A stretch of 51,686 nt of DNA from contig JAIQFA010000031.1 in assembly GCA_020073525.1 (NCBI GenBank), forward strand, positions 1 to 51,686. The letters run 5' to 3'. The notes beneath the pieces were generated by a model. The model saw only the letters and a program-made list of their open reading frames with translations. It was not told the origin of the DNA and made no database searches. This document shows positions 13,343 through 22,567 of the stretch, in pieces. The position numbers and the translations under genes are program-made. This DNA comes from Terriglobia bacterium (GTDB taxonomy: Bacteria; Acidobacteriota; Terriglobia; Terriglobales; Acidobacteriaceae). The stretch's first letter is position 1. Each line of letters opens with the position of its first letter.

Positions 13343-16045
13343 ATGAAACGGATATTCTTCTCACAATCCTCGAGTTTTGTACTCCGATCGGTGCTGGTGG
13401 CTGCGCGGTTGGTGATCATTGTCGTCGCCGTGACGCTGGCCGTGTCCTCGGCCGCAGCCTTTGCGCAAAACCCTCCCCCAGTTGATTTTGTCAGCGGTGG
13501 ACTCTTCAGCGGAGTCGGTCATGGCGACCGGATTCCGGGAGCCGCCAATGTCTACACCTTCGCGGTGGGCGACTTCAACAACGACAAGAAGCTCGACTTG
13601 GTCACGGTTAACAACTCGAACGTATGGGGTCTCGGTTTAATCCTCGGGAACGGCGATGGCACCTTTCAGCCACCCGTTGAAGTCGTCGGCAACGACACTT
13701 ACGGAGCTTTCGGTGGCATCGTGGCGGGAGACTTCAACAAAGATGGCAACCTCGACTTTGCCGTGTTGTGGTTAGTCGGCTACGGTCCCGTTCAGCTCGG
13801 AGTTTATCTGAACAACGGCCAGGGCCATTTCACGCCCGGCAACAATTACATGATCGGAGCCTCAACCGTCCACGTAGCTCGCTCGCTTGCGACTGCCGAC
13901 CTGAATGGCGACGGCAAGCTAGACCTCATCGCACCCGACATTTCGAACTCGACAGTGGCCGTGCTCTACGGCAAAGGGGACGGCACATTCCAAGATCCTG
14001 TCGAATTTGCCTCTCTTTACACCTCGACCGGGGTTGCAATCGGCGACTTCAACAAGGACGGAAAGCCCGACATCGTTGTCGCCGCTACTGCGGCGAAACC
14101 TTATGGCGGCATTAGCGTGCTGATCAACAACGGCAACGGAACGTTCCAATCACCGGTGATCTATCCCGATCCGGGCGGCGTGGATAACGGCCTGGTCGCG
14201 GTCGCGGATCTGAACGCCGACGGCAAACTCGACGTGGTCGAGTCTTCCGAGAACAGCAATGTGGCGGTCTTCCTGGGGAATGGCAATGGCACGTTCCAGG
14301 CAGCCACTACTTACCCGGTGCCATGGGCCTCCGCGGTGGCGCTCGGCGACTTGAGCGGCGCCAAGAAACCAGACATTGTCGTCACTTCTTATCCAGACGG
14401 AACAGTATGGGTGCTGCTCAACAAAGGTACCGGGACTTTCCAGATCTCGAGTGTCTACTCTGCCGACTCCAGCGCCATGGCCATGGTGACCGGCATGGCG
14501 ATCGCGCTGGCCGACTTTAACGGGGATAAGAAACTCGACTTCGTAGCCGGGAATCCCGCCGGCCAGTTTGTCACGGTTGGCCTGGGCAATGGCGATGGTA
14601 CCTTTCGCGATAGCGCTCGCTACAACGAAAGCCCCGGGATGTGGAGCAACGACATCTCGGTAGCGGACTTCAATCGCGACGGCAATCTCGATATCGTGCA
14701 GGCGGGTGGCGGAACCGGCGTTGGGCTCAGCTTGATGTTGGGGACTTCGCACAGTGTATTTAAGGCGCCAACTTTCATCAACCTGGGCGTTGGCAGTAAC
14801 GGTAGAGTCACCTTCGTACGGGGGGTCGATTTGAACGGCAACGGCAGCCCTGACATCGTGTGTGGAAACAGCAAAGGCCTGGTGGTTCTGCTCGGCTTGG
14901 GCACGGGTAAATTCAAAACACCCGTTACATACCCTGTCAGCCCCACTTCGTATCCGGTAGTGGGTTGGCTGGCGGACCTCAATCGCGACGGCAAGGTCGA
15001 CATCGTGACTTCCAACAACGACGGCACCATGAGCGTTCTGCTCAACAGAGGCAGCGGAACCTACGGAACCGCCACGGTGTTTGCCAGCGGCACGGGCGCC
15101 TATCCCTCCGGCTTCGTGCTTGGGGATTTCAATGGCGATGGCAAGGTCGACATAGTGGTGGGCGATTTCCAGGCTGCCAATCTCCAGTTGCTTCTGGGAA
15201 GCGGCGATGGAACCTTCCAGTCGCCCGCGCTTTTGAGCTCGCCGGTTCGTCCCGGTGATGTCATAGCGGCGGACTTCAATAAGGACGGCAAACTTGACCT
15301 CGCCATTCCGAGCAACAATAACAGCGGCACCTTGGCAATCCTGCGCGGCAACGGCAATGGAACGTTTACAGCAGGCAACGTGTACGAGTGGTTTGACGAC
15401 TCGACTTGCAACCCCCTTCCCTGTGGCCATTACCCGAACTCGCTGATTGCGGTCGACCTCAATGGAGATAACAACCTGGATCTGGCGATCGCGCCTCGCA
15501 ACCCCTGGTACCTCACGTGTGGCGGGTATCGCTGCGCGGAACAGTATCTTGGAGCAGTTGTGTACTTGGGCAAGGGCGATGGCACGTTCGTGCAGCAATC
15601 CGGGTGGCTTGCCGGCATATCTCCCACGTGGGTCGCGGCGGGGGACTTCAACAGCGACGGCATGCCGGATCTGGCATTCCTGAACAGCGACACCAACTAC
15701 GGCCAGACGTCGGTCACGATCCTGCAGAACGCCACGCAGCCAGTGAGCGTGTCGCCGCTCAGCATCAAGTTTCCGGCGAAGCTGGTGGGCACCAAGAACA
15801 CGCAGACTGTGCTTCTCACCAACAACCAAACGACAACCCTCCCCATCAACAGCATTGCAGTGGGCGGCGCCAACCCCGCGGACTTCAGTTCCAAGTCGGC
15901 CTGCGGCTTACAGCTGGCCTCCGGCGCGGCTTGCACGATCTCGGTTACGTTTAGTCCCACTGCGGTGGGTGCGCGGACGGCGAGCCTGGTTATTACGGAC
16001 GGCGTCGGCGTGCAGTTGGTGCAACTGAATGGAGTGGGAAAGTGA
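13343..16045 (+). CDS. Exported VCBS/FG-GAP repeat protein with C-terminal choice-of-anchor-D domain
   Basis: The product is 900 residues from ATG 13343, preceded by GGGAG at a good distance. An earlier in-frame ATG lacks this and would bury the signal sequence. The leader is RSVLVAARLVIIVVAVTLAV ending in AAAFAQ. The body is about a dozen FG-GAP/VCBS blades, each with a calcium-binding loop such as DFNNDKKLDLV, DLNGDGKLDLI or DFNRDGNLDIV, followed by a LLGNGDGTFQ-type strand. These fold as integrin-like beta-propellers, usually for adhesion or carbohydrate binding. The last about 110 residues (VSVSPLSIKFPAKLVGTKNT through a SVTFSPTAVG segment) are an ASPM/SPD-2/Hydin-type Ig-like choice-of-anchor-D module. 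It is secreted or surface-bound. Confidence 0.9.
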   Translation: MKRIFFSQSSSFVLRSVLVAARLVIIVVAVTLAVSSAAAFAQNPPPVDFVSGGLFSGVGHGDRIPGAANVYTFAVGDFNNDKKLDLVTVNNSNVWGLGLILGNGDGTFQPPVEVVGNDTYGAFGGIVAGDFNKDGNLDFAVLWLVGYGPVQLGVYLNNGQGHFTPGNNYMIGASTVHVARSLATADLNGDGKLDLIAPDISNSTVAVLYGKGDGTFQDPVEFASLYTSTGVAIGDFNKDGKPDIVVAATAAKPYGGISVLINNGNGTFQSPVIYPDPGGVDNGLVAVADLNADGKLDVVESSENSNVAVFLGNGNGTFQAATTYPVPWASAVALGDLSGAKKPDIVVTSYPDGTVWVLLNKGTGTFQISSVYSADSSAMAMVTGMAIALADFNGDKKLDFVAGNPAGQFVTVGLGNGDGTFRDSARYNESPGMWSNDISVADFNRDGNLDIVQAGGGTGVGLSLMLGTSHSVFKAPTFINLGVGSNGRVTFVRGVDLNGNGSPDIVCGNSKGLVVLLGLGTGKFKTPVTYPVSPTSYPVVGWLADLNRDGKVDIVTSNNDGTMSVLLNRGSGTYGTATVFASGTGAYPSGFVLGDFNGDGKVDIVVGDFQAANLQLLLGSGDGTFQSPALLSSPVRPGDVIAADFNKDGKLDLAIPSNNNSGTLAILRGNGNGTFTAGNVYEWFDDSTCNPLPCGHYPNSLIAVDLNGDNNLDLAIAPRNPWYLTCGGYRCAEQYLGAVVYLGKGDGTFVQQSGWLAGISPTWVAAGDFNSDGMPDLAFLNSDTNYGQTSVTILQNATQPVSVSPLSIKFPAKLVGTKNTQTVLLTNNQTTTLPINSIAVGGANPADFSSKSACGLQLASGAACTISVTFSPTAVGARTASLVITDGVGVQLVQLNGVGK

Positions 16046-16274
16046 AGATGGGCCTGCGACGGCGCTCGGCATTGGGGGATGCCGAAACCGTCGCGGTGAC
16101 CGATCACGCTCCCCGGGTCGCGACGGCGTGACTGAGTTTGCCGCCGATTCAGGGATGCTGGTGGAGGGACGCTCACGCCCGTCCCTCCGCCACACTGCGG
16201 AACGCGATGGCTCGGCGTGTTTTTCATTCAAGCCGCGCCTCGAACTGCTGCTAGTTGCCCTCCGGCGGTTCAAC

Positions 16275-16280
16275 TATAAT
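16275..16280 (+). promoter_or_regulatory. Consensus -10 element TATAAT just before the Ser/Thr kinase start
   Basis: A perfect TATAAT lies 11 bp upstream of the kinase ATG at 16292, so transcription would begin at about 16286-16288, leaving only about 4-6 leader bases. No ribosome-binding site is present, consistent with leaderless initiation. The -35 region (TAGTTG at 16252, with 17-bp spacing) is poor. Confidence 0.45.
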
Positions 16281-16291
16281 TGCGCGCACGG

Positions 16292-18961
16292 ATGGCGCTC
16301 ACCTCTGGTACGAAGCTCGGTCCCTACGAAATCCAATCGCCGCTAGGTGCCGGTGGAATGGGAGAAGTGTATCGCGCCCGGGATACGCGTCTGGGACGCG
16401 ATGTGGCGCTAAAGATCCTCCCCGAGTCTTTCGCGCGGGAAGGCGATCGTTTGCGCCGTTTCGAGCAGGAGGCACGAGCGGTGGCGGCGCTGAACCATCC
16501 CAACATCCTCGCCGTGTTTGATGTTGGTCAACAGGATGGCTCGCCGTTTCTCGTTTCCGAACTTCTCGAGGGTGAAAGCCTGCGCGCGGTGCTGGATCGC
16601 GGAGCCCTGCCCCAGCGCAAGACCATCGAGTATGGAGTACAAATCGCGCACGGTCTGGCGGCGGCGCACGAAAAGGGAATCGTCCACCGGGACCTCAAGC
16701 CCGAGAATGTTTTCGTCACCAAAGACGGGCGCATCAAGATCCTCGACTTCGGCTTGGCGAAGCTGGCACAGGCGGCGGGCGCTGCTACGGACGAAGTGAC
16801 TCTCACCAGCGCGCACACGGCAGTCGGCGTTGTCATGGGCACGGCGAGCTACATGGCGCCGGAGCAAGTCCGTGGCGAGGGCGCCGATCCTCGCACTGAC
16901 ATCTTTGCGTTCGGCGCGGTGCTCTACGAGATGCTTACGGGTGTGCGCGCCTTCCGGCGTGATACTGCGGCCGAAACCATGACAGCAGTCTTGAAAGACG
17001 ACCCGCCGGAGTTATCCGACCCCGGGCGGGTGGTTTCTCCGACGCTGGAGCGCATCGTGCGCCGCTGCCTGGAAAAGAGCCCGGAGCAGCGTTTCCAGTC
17101 GGCACGAGACTTGTCGTTTGCTCTGAGCGCGCTGGCGGGGAGCGAGACTAGCGCGGTGGCTCGCGCCGCGGCGGCAGTGCCCCGCCGTATGCCGGTTCTG
17201 CTATGGCTTTCGGCAGCGCTGGCGATGGTGGCGGTCGCTGCAGTCACCTGGTTCATCGCAAGGCGTCCTGTGCCGACAACGCGCATGCAGTTCGCCCTGG
17301 CGGTTCCGGATGAAATGAGCATCAGCCACATGGCGCTATCGCGCGACGGCTCGATGCTGGTGTTTGTGTCACCCGACGAGAAGTCGGCCTTGCCGATGCT
17401 CTTTGTGCAGCGAGTCGGCTCGCCGAATGTCACGCCGCTGCTGGGCACCGAGGGCGCGAGTTACCCGTTCTGGTCGCCGGATGCCTCATACGTCGGCTTC
17501 TTCGCAAACGGCAAGCTGCAAAAAATCGCGGTGGCGGGCGGCACCCCCCAAGTACTGGCCAGCGTTCTGGCCGCTCGCGGAGGTAGTTGGGGAAGCCGCG
17601 ACGTCATTATCTATACCCCCGACTCTGGAAGTGCTATCTGGCGCGTCAACCCGGATGGCAGCGGCGTTGCTCCGGTCACGCAAAGCTTCCTCGGCGGCAA
17701 CGATCACCTTGATACTCACCGCTGGCCTGTCTTTCTTCCCGACGGCAATCAGTTCTTATTCTGGGGAGGAAACTTTGGCTCCCCCGCGGAGGACCATAGC
17801 AGCGGCGTCTACGTCAGCTCTCTCGATGGCAAGGGGATGCGGCTGGTCCAGCTGTGCCGTTCAAGTTTTGGCTACGACTCTAACCATCTTTATTACGCGG
17901 ACGATCAGCGGCAGTTGGTTAGCATCGCATTCGACGTTTCGTCCGCGAAAGTCTCGGGCCGCACTACGGCAGTCGCCAATGCGGTTGGTTTTCAGCCCTC
18001 CACTTTCTGGGCCGCCCTCGCGGTTGGCGGCAGCGGCACCGTGATCTATAACACGGGCGTGGGAGCGGCCTTGTCCGTGCTTACATGGATGGACCGGTCG
18101 GGCAAGGAGTTGGGCCGAGTCGGTGAGCCCGCCGTGATTGCCAACCCAACCCTTTCGCCGGACGACAGCCGCGTTGCCGTCGACATCAGCGACTTAAAAG
18201 GCAATAACGTCGATGTCTGGCTCTTGAGCACGACCGGCGCAGGCAATGCGCGCTTCACTTTCGATCCCGTGGAAGAGGTTGCGGGAGTCTGGTCGCGTGA
18301 CGGAAGTACGCTCGCCTACCGTTCGGTGGTGAATGGCTTAACCATATTCACAAAAAAGGCCAATGGCTTGGAGAAAGAAAAGCAGGCCTTGCTGACCAGG
18401 TCGAGGAACGATGATGCTGTGCCCACCTCCTGGTCGGTGGTTGGGCAGCAAATCCTCTGCACCTATCAAACTCCTTCCCAATGGTACCTCGCGCTGGTGG
18501 CAGCCGCCGGCGGGTCTCCGGTTCCTCTGTTGAACAGCAAAGCCAACCAGACGAACGGACAGATTTCTCCCGACGGGAAATGGGTGGCGTACGCCTCCGA
18601 TGAGTCGGGAGCGTGGGAAGTCTATGTCACGTCGTTTCCCGGAACTGCTGGAAAGTGGCAAGTGTCGCGCGGCGGAGGCACCGAGCCGCGCTGGCGCGGG
18701 GATGGGAAAGAAATTTTCTACATCGGACCGAGCGGAATGCTGACGGCCGTACCTGTCAACGCTGACGCTGTCTTTGCGACCGGTACGCCTGCACCACTAT
18801 TTCAAGTCTACGGACGAGCCCCGATTTCCAGCACCGATACTTTTACCTATGACGTGGCGAAAGATGGGAAGCGCTTCCTGGTGAACCGCTATGTGAAGCC
18901 GGAGCACGTTCCGCCCTTAACCATTCTGTTGAATGCCGCAGCGAGCGGGTCGTCGCTATAG
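16292..18961 (+). CDS. Membrane-anchored Ser/Thr protein kinase with TolB-like beta-propeller
   Basis: The product is 889 residues from ATG 16292; a TTG at 16280 in the same frame is the alternative but coincides with the -10 element. The kinase domain (about 10-270) has the glycine loop LGAGGMGEVYRA, the ATP-binding Lys in VALKIL, the catalytic loop VHRDLKPENVF, DFG in ILDFGLAKL, and MAPEQ. All are intact. A single membrane segment lies at about 300-325 (LLWLSAALAMVAVAAVTWFI). The extracytoplasmic part (about 330-885) has PD40/TolB-type blades (SPDASYVGFF, SPDDSRVAVDIS, SPDGKWVAYASDESGAWEVY). PknB-like kinases of this form phosphorylate cytoplasmic targets in response to an external ligand, which is unknown here. 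Leaderless initiation is suspected. Confidence 0.93.
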   Translation: MALTSGTKLGPYEIQSPLGAGGMGEVYRARDTRLGRDVALKILPESFAREGDRLRRFEQEARAVAALNHPNILAVFDVGQQDGSPFLVSELLEGESLRAVLDRGALPQRKTIEYGVQIAHGLAAAHEKGIVHRDLKPENVFVTKDGRIKILDFGLAKLAQAAGAATDEVTLTSAHTAVGVVMGTASYMAPEQVRGEGADPRTDIFAFGAVLYEMLTGVRAFRRDTAAETMTAVLKDDPPELSDPGRVVSPTLERIVRRCLEKSPEQRFQSARDLSFALSALAGSETSAVARAAAAVPRRMPVLLWLSAALAMVAVAAVTWFIARRPVPTTRMQFALAVPDEMSISHMALSRDGSMLVFVSPDEKSALPMLFVQRVGSPNVTPLLGTEGASYPFWSPDASYVGFFANGKLQKIAVAGGTPQVLASVLAARGGSWGSRDVIIYTPDSGSAIWRVNPDGSGVAPVTQSFLGGNDHLDTHRWPVFLPDGNQFLFWGGNFGSPAEDHSSGVYVSSLDGKGMRLVQLCRSSFGYDSNHLYYADDQRQLVSIAFDVSSAKVSGRTTAVANAVGFQPSTFWAALAVGGSGTVIYNTGVGAALSVLTWMDRSGKELGRVGEPAVIANPTLSPDDSRVAVDISDLKGNNVDVWLLSTTGAGNARFTFDPVEEVAGVWSRDGSTLAYRSVVNGLTIFTKKANGLEKEKQALLTRSRNDDAVPTSWSVVGQQILCTYQTPSQWYLALVAAAGGSPVPLLNSKANQTNGQISPDGKWVAYASDESGAWEVYVTSFPGTAGKWQVSRGGGTEPRWRGDGKEIFYIGPSGMLTAVPVNADAVFATGTPAPLFQVYGRAPISSTDTFTYDVAKDGKRFLVNRYVKPEHVPPLTILLNAAASGSSL

Positions 18962-18994
18962 CGCGGAGACCGAGCTGCATTGAAGGACTCTTTG

Positions 18995-19441
18995 ATGATG
19001 ACCGCAATCCTTCAATTTCTCGTCAGCCACAAAGACGGCCCGGGCAGCATACTGCTGGTCCGTATCGCGACCGGGTTGATTTTCCTTACCCAGGGGATTC
19101 TGAAGTACGTCGACCCCAACATGGGAGTGATTCGCTTCACGAGAATCGGATTCCCGCATCCATACTTCACGGCTCATTTTGTCGGTGCGTTCGAGGTTCT
19201 GTGCGGCCTCCTGCTACTGCTGGGATTGTGGACGAGACTGGTGTCCATTCCGCTGCTGATTGTGATTACAACCGCGATTGCGACGACCAAGGTTCCAGAG
19301 TTGTTTCGCGCGAACCAAGGTTTCTGGTACATGGTCAGCGACGCACGGACCGATTTCGCCATGTTCTGCTGCCTGGTTTTTCTCATCTTAGTAGGTGGCG
19401 GGAACTGGGCTCTGGATGCAACGCTTGCCAAGTACCGCTGA
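18995..19441 (+). CDS. DoxX-family membrane protein
   Basis: The product is 148 residues from ATG 18995 (MMTAILQFLVSHKDGPG), with AAGGA 7 bases upstream. It has four hydrophobic helices: LLVRIATGLIFLTQGILKYV, FVGAFEVLCGLLLLLGLW, LLIVITTAIATT and FAMFCCLVFLILVGGGN. The GxxFL-xGxxK and GxxEVLCGLLLLLGLWTR motifs are typical of DoxX. Members are small quinone-associated membrane proteins of loosely defined function, sometimes linked to thiol or sulfur oxidation. It lies 34 bp after the kinase and 77 bp before a multicopper oxidase, all in the same direction, and may be cotranscribed with the latter. Confidence 0.85.
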   Translation: MMTAILQFLVSHKDGPGSILLVRIATGLIFLTQGILKYVDPNMGVIRFTRIGFPHPYFTAHFVGAFEVLCGLLLLLGLWTRLVSIPLLIVITTAIATTKVPELFRANQGFWYMVSDARTDFAMFCCLVFLILVGGGNWALDATLAKYR

Positions 19442-19518
19442 ACGGACCACTTGTCGGCGGCGTGGCGGCTGAGAATTGCATGAGGCAGGACTATCCCGCA
19501 CTACCTTAAGGAGGCTCG

Positions 19519-21030
19519 ATGAAGGAATCGCCTGAATCCAGGCGCCGGTTTCTGAAAGCAGCAGGTCTGACTGCCGGTGCGGTTTTGTTCTCCTCCGGCT
19601 ATGTCGTTGGTGAGTCCGGCATGGCGCCGGAGGGCGACTCGCCCGCACCCTCGTCGGAGTCCGCTGCCGCAGACTACACGCTGCACATCAAGACATCTCC
19701 GGTCGAAATCGCGCCCAACCGGATCATTTCCGCGACCACATACAACGGGCAATTTCCGGGGCCATTGCTTCGATTTAAGGAAGGCCAGCCGGCGACGGTC
19801 GACGTACATAACGAAACAGACACGCCGGAGCAACTGCATTGGCATGGTCAGATGGTGCCGGTCGATGTTGATGGGGCGTCCGAGGAAGGCACTCCTTTCA
19901 TTCCGGCACATGGCAAGCGGCGGATCGTGTTCACACCCAGGCCGGCGGGGTTCCGTTTTTATCACACTCACAACCGCGCTGGCGCAAACCTGGCTGCCGG
20001 CCAATACAGTGGCGAAGTTGGTCCGGTGTTTATCGAGCCCAAGCACGAGCCCGGCCGATACGATCGCGAGGTGTTTCTTGTGCTCAAGGAATTTGAGCCA
20101 ACTTTCAGCCGCGGCGGAGACATGGCCCAGGATTTCCTGCCTCCAGCGAAGGTGAAAGCCCTCGAAGAACAGGGCGAGTCGGCCATGAAGGCGTCGCTTG
20201 CCAAGGGGATGCCGCATGGCTATGAAGTCGGCTATGGGGCGTTCACGATCAACGGACGGATGCTCGGCCATGGAGAACCGATCCGCGTCAAGCGGGGTGA
20301 ACGAGTCCTGTTTCATATTTTGAACGGAAGCGCGACCGAGATTCGCAGCTTGGCATTGCCCGGGCATTTGTTTGAAGTCGTGGCGCTGGACGGAAATCCC
20401 GTGCCCAATCCAGCGAAGGTTCCAGTGCTCTGGCTGGGCACTGCCGAGCGCGTCTCCGCCCTCGTCGAAATGAATCATCCGGGTGTGTGGATCATGGGCG
20501 ACCTGGCGGATGACGATCGCCACCACGGAATGGGTGTCATCGTCGAATACGCTGGGTTCAAGGGCAAGGGACAATGGATTGTCCCGCCACGCTTTCGCTG
20601 GAACTACGGGCGCTTCGCCAAACCCGGTGCGAGTGCCGAGGCTCCTGACGAAACGTTCGACATGATTTTCGCGAAGGACAATGCCGCTGAAGAGGGCTTC
20701 AACCGGTGGACGATCAACGGAATGTCGTATCCGATGAGCAGCCTGCCCATGCCAACCCCGTTTCACCTGAAGCAGGGGAAGAGGTACCGGATTCGTATGC
20801 GCAACGCCAGCGACGATATCCATCCCATCCATCTGCACCGGCATAGTTTCGAACTCACGAAGTTGGCGGGAAAAGCTACGGCTGGAATCCTGAAAGACGT
20901 GGTTATGGTGGGCGGGTACCAGGAGGTCGAAATCGACTTTGTCGCCGACAACCCGGGGTTGACGCTATTCCATTGCCACCAGCAATTGCATATGGATTAT
21001 GGTTTCATGACGCTGTTTGACTACGTGTGA
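19519..21030 (+). CDS. Tat-exported multicopper oxidase
   Basis: The product is 503 residues, with a perfect AAGGAGG (19508-19514) before the ATG. The N-terminus has a twin-arginine signal (SRRRFLKAAG, then a hydrophobic stretch). All four copper-ligand motifs are present: HWHG (about residue 107), HTH (about 150), HPIHLHRHSF (about 432) and HCHQQLHMDYGF (about 485). They specify one type 1 and one trinuclear centre. The residue at the type 1 axial position after the last motif is Phe, not Met or Leu. A Gly usual in HLHGH is Arg here. The enzyme couples oxidation of a phenol, metal ion or amine to oxygen reduction in the periplasm; the substrate cannot be read from sequence. Neighbours DoxX and VKOR suggest an oxidative extracytoplasmic theme. 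Confidence 0.92.
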   Translation: MKESPESRRRFLKAAGLTAGAVLFSSGYVVGESGMAPEGDSPAPSSESAAADYTLHIKTSPVEIAPNRIISATTYNGQFPGPLLRFKEGQPATVDVHNETDTPEQLHWHGQMVPVDVDGASEEGTPFIPAHGKRRIVFTPRPAGFRFYHTHNRAGANLAAGQYSGEVGPVFIEPKHEPGRYDREVFLVLKEFEPTFSRGGDMAQDFLPPAKVKALEEQGESAMKASLAKGMPHGYEVGYGAFTINGRMLGHGEPIRVKRGERVLFHILNGSATEIRSLALPGHLFEVVALDGNPVPNPAKVPVLWLGTAERVSALVEMNHPGVWIMGDLADDDRHHGMGVIVEYAGFKGKGQWIVPPRFRWNYGRFAKPGASAEAPDETFDMIFAKDNAAEEGFNRWTINGMSYPMSSLPMPTPFHLKQGKRYRIRMRNASDDIHPIHLHRHSFELTKLAGKATAGILKDVVMVGGYQEVEIDFVADNPGLTLFHCHQQLHMDYGFMTLFDYV

Positions 21031-21083
21031 ACGCTTGAACTTGAAGGACCCGAATCACAAAACAGCGGCAGATTGTTAGAGCT

Positions 21084-21108
21084 AATGTCTACGGTTTGAA
21101 TAGACATT
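21084..21108. promoter_or_regulatory. Inverted repeat AATGTCTA-N9-TAGACATT
   Basis: Perfect 8-bp arms with a 9-base spacer lie 59-83 bp upstream of the DUF1684 start. A TACAAT (21115-21120) just downstream could be a -10 element, which would place this dyad over the -35 region as a candidate operator. It is not followed by a T-run, so it is not a terminator for the oxidase gene. Confidence 0.4.
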
Positions 21109-21166
21109 CTGCATTACAATGAAAGTCCAAGTGCACTGGCGGACCTTAAGGGATGGAGACCCGTAA

Positions 21167-22093
21167 ATGAAAAGAAAATTCCTGCTAGCGGCGGCGTCGG
21201 TTTTGGTGGCAATGCTTTCGCAGTTCCTTGCCGCGGGTGCAGACGATCAGACCTCGTGGCAACGCGATCTGCTGGCCTGGCGCGCGCAGCGGGCCACCAA
21301 CCTCCAGGCTCCGGAAGGCTGGCTTTCGCTGATCGCGCTGGGGTGGCTGAAAGAAGGGGATAACAGCTTTGGTTCCGCTGACGACAGCCGTGTCCAGATT
21401 GCCGGAAAGGCGCCGGCTCACATTGCGATCGTTCGCCTGGAGAAAGGCGCGCTGCGCTTGCTTCCTCCGGCGGAGGGTTTCCCGAAGGACCTTCTGGTCG
21501 ATGGCCAACCCGCAAAGGAGCAGGCTCTGCTTGCCGACGATGCCGACAAACCTTCGAAGTTGACGCTCGGCACGCTCACGGTCATCGTGATCCATCGTGA
21601 CGACCAATTCGCGCTGCGCGTCAAAGATCTGCAAGCTCTCACGCGCGTCGGCTTCCACGGATTGCATTGGTATGAGCCGAAAGCCGCCTATCGCGTGCAT
21701 GCGCGCTGGATCCCGTACAACCCTCCCAAGGTGCTCGATATCCCGACCGTCCTCGGCACGACGACCCATCTGCCCGCGCCGGGAGCCGCCGAATTTACCT
21801 TGGATGGGAAAGTTCTGCGGCTCGAGCCCGTGTTGGAGGATCCGCAATCGACCGATCTTTTCTTTATCATGCGCGACGCGACCAGCAAAACTACGACCTA
21901 TGGGGCGGGACGCTTTCTCTATACCGAACTGCCCGACCATGGTGTGAATCAGCCCGGGGAAGTGTGGCTCGATTTCAATAAACTGGTGAACCCGCCCTGC
22001 GCATTCACCGCCTATGCGACGTGTCCGCTGCCTCCGCCGCAGAACCGGCTTAGCGTTCCGATACCGGCTGGGGAGCAACGCTATCACGATTGA
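21167..22093 (+). CDS. Secreted DUF1684 family protein
   Basis: The product is 308 residues with a signal peptide (RKFLLAAASVLVAMLSQFLA, cleaved near AAGA). The family landmarks are WLSLIALGWLKEGDNSFGS near the start, GFHGLHWYEP in the middle, YGAGRFLY, and the C-terminal block LDFNKLVNPPCAFTAYATCP followed by LPPPQNRLSVPIPAGE. The last block is the most conserved part of DUF1684. No enzymatic activity is established for the family. It is preceded by a 136-bp gap with an inverted repeat and followed 58 bp later by the VKOR gene in the same direction. Confidence 0.88.
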   Translation: MKRKFLLAAASVLVAMLSQFLAAGADDQTSWQRDLLAWRAQRATNLQAPEGWLSLIALGWLKEGDNSFGSADDSRVQIAGKAPAHIAIVRLEKGALRLLPPAEGFPKDLLVDGQPAKEQALLADDADKPSKLTLGTLTVIVIHRDDQFALRVKDLQALTRVGFHGLHWYEPKAAYRVHARWIPYNPPKVLDIPTVLGTTTHLPAPGAAEFTLDGKVLRLEPVLEDPQSTDLFFIMRDATSKTTTYGAGRFLYTELPDHGVNQPGEVWLDFNKLVNPPCAFTAYATCPLPPPQNRLSVPIPAGEQRYHD

Positions 22094-22151
22094 TGGGGGA
22101 TAATATCTCTTACGCAAATTCATTTAGTGTCTTGCTTAGGGAGAGTTCTGC

Positions 22152-22565
22152 ATGAGATGGGTGCTGGTTGTGCTTGCCGTCATCGGTATCGCTGCTTCTT
22201 CGCTCGCGTTGCGTGAGCATTACCGTACCGATGCTTCGCCCTGCAGCATCAATGAGCGTTGGGACTGCGGCATCGTGAACCACAGCCCATATGCCATGTT
22301 CCACGGAGTTCCTGTCGCTGTCATTGGTATCGTTGGATATTTTATGCTCGGCGCGCTCGCCTCCGGAAAAGCGTACCCATGGATGCTGCCGCTGGTGACG
22401 GTCGCCCTTGTTTTTGCAGTCCACCTGGCGGACATAGAAAAATTCGTCTTGGGAGTTTGGTGTATCTACTGCGTCATATCGCTCGGAGTGATTACGCTGA
22501 TGACCGTGCTGGTGATCGGCAAGGTGATTACCGATTCAATGCGCCATACACAGAAGACGGCCTAA
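22152..22565 (+). CDS. Vitamin K epoxide reductase (VKOR) family membrane protein
   Basis: The product is 137 residues with four predicted helices. The first is VLVVLAVIGIAASSLAL and the second PVAVIGIVGYFMLGALA. The loop cysteine pair is C31 and C39 (SPCSINERWDCG), and the active-site pair is C104-IY-C107 in GVWCIYC. This is the bacterial VKOR arrangement: loop cysteines take electrons from a periplasmic thioredoxin-like oxidase and pass them via CxxC to quinone, driving disulfide formation. There is no fused thioredoxin domain and no DsbA-like gene next door, so its partner is elsewhere. An AGGGAG precedes the ATG by about 8 bases. Confidence 0.92.
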   Translation: MRWVLVVLAVIGIAASSLALREHYRTDASPCSINERWDCGIVNHSPYAMFHGVPVAVIGIVGYFMLGALASGKAYPWMLPLVTVALVFAVHLADIEKFVLGVWCIYCVISLGVITLMTVLVIGKVITDSMRHTQKTA

Positions 22566-22567
22566 AT

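Noticed and set aside
14150..15829. 559-codon reading frame on the minus strand
   Set aside because: It is antisense to the VCBS gene. Its residues mirror the repeated DFNxDGKLD codons on the other strand and it has no recognisable family.
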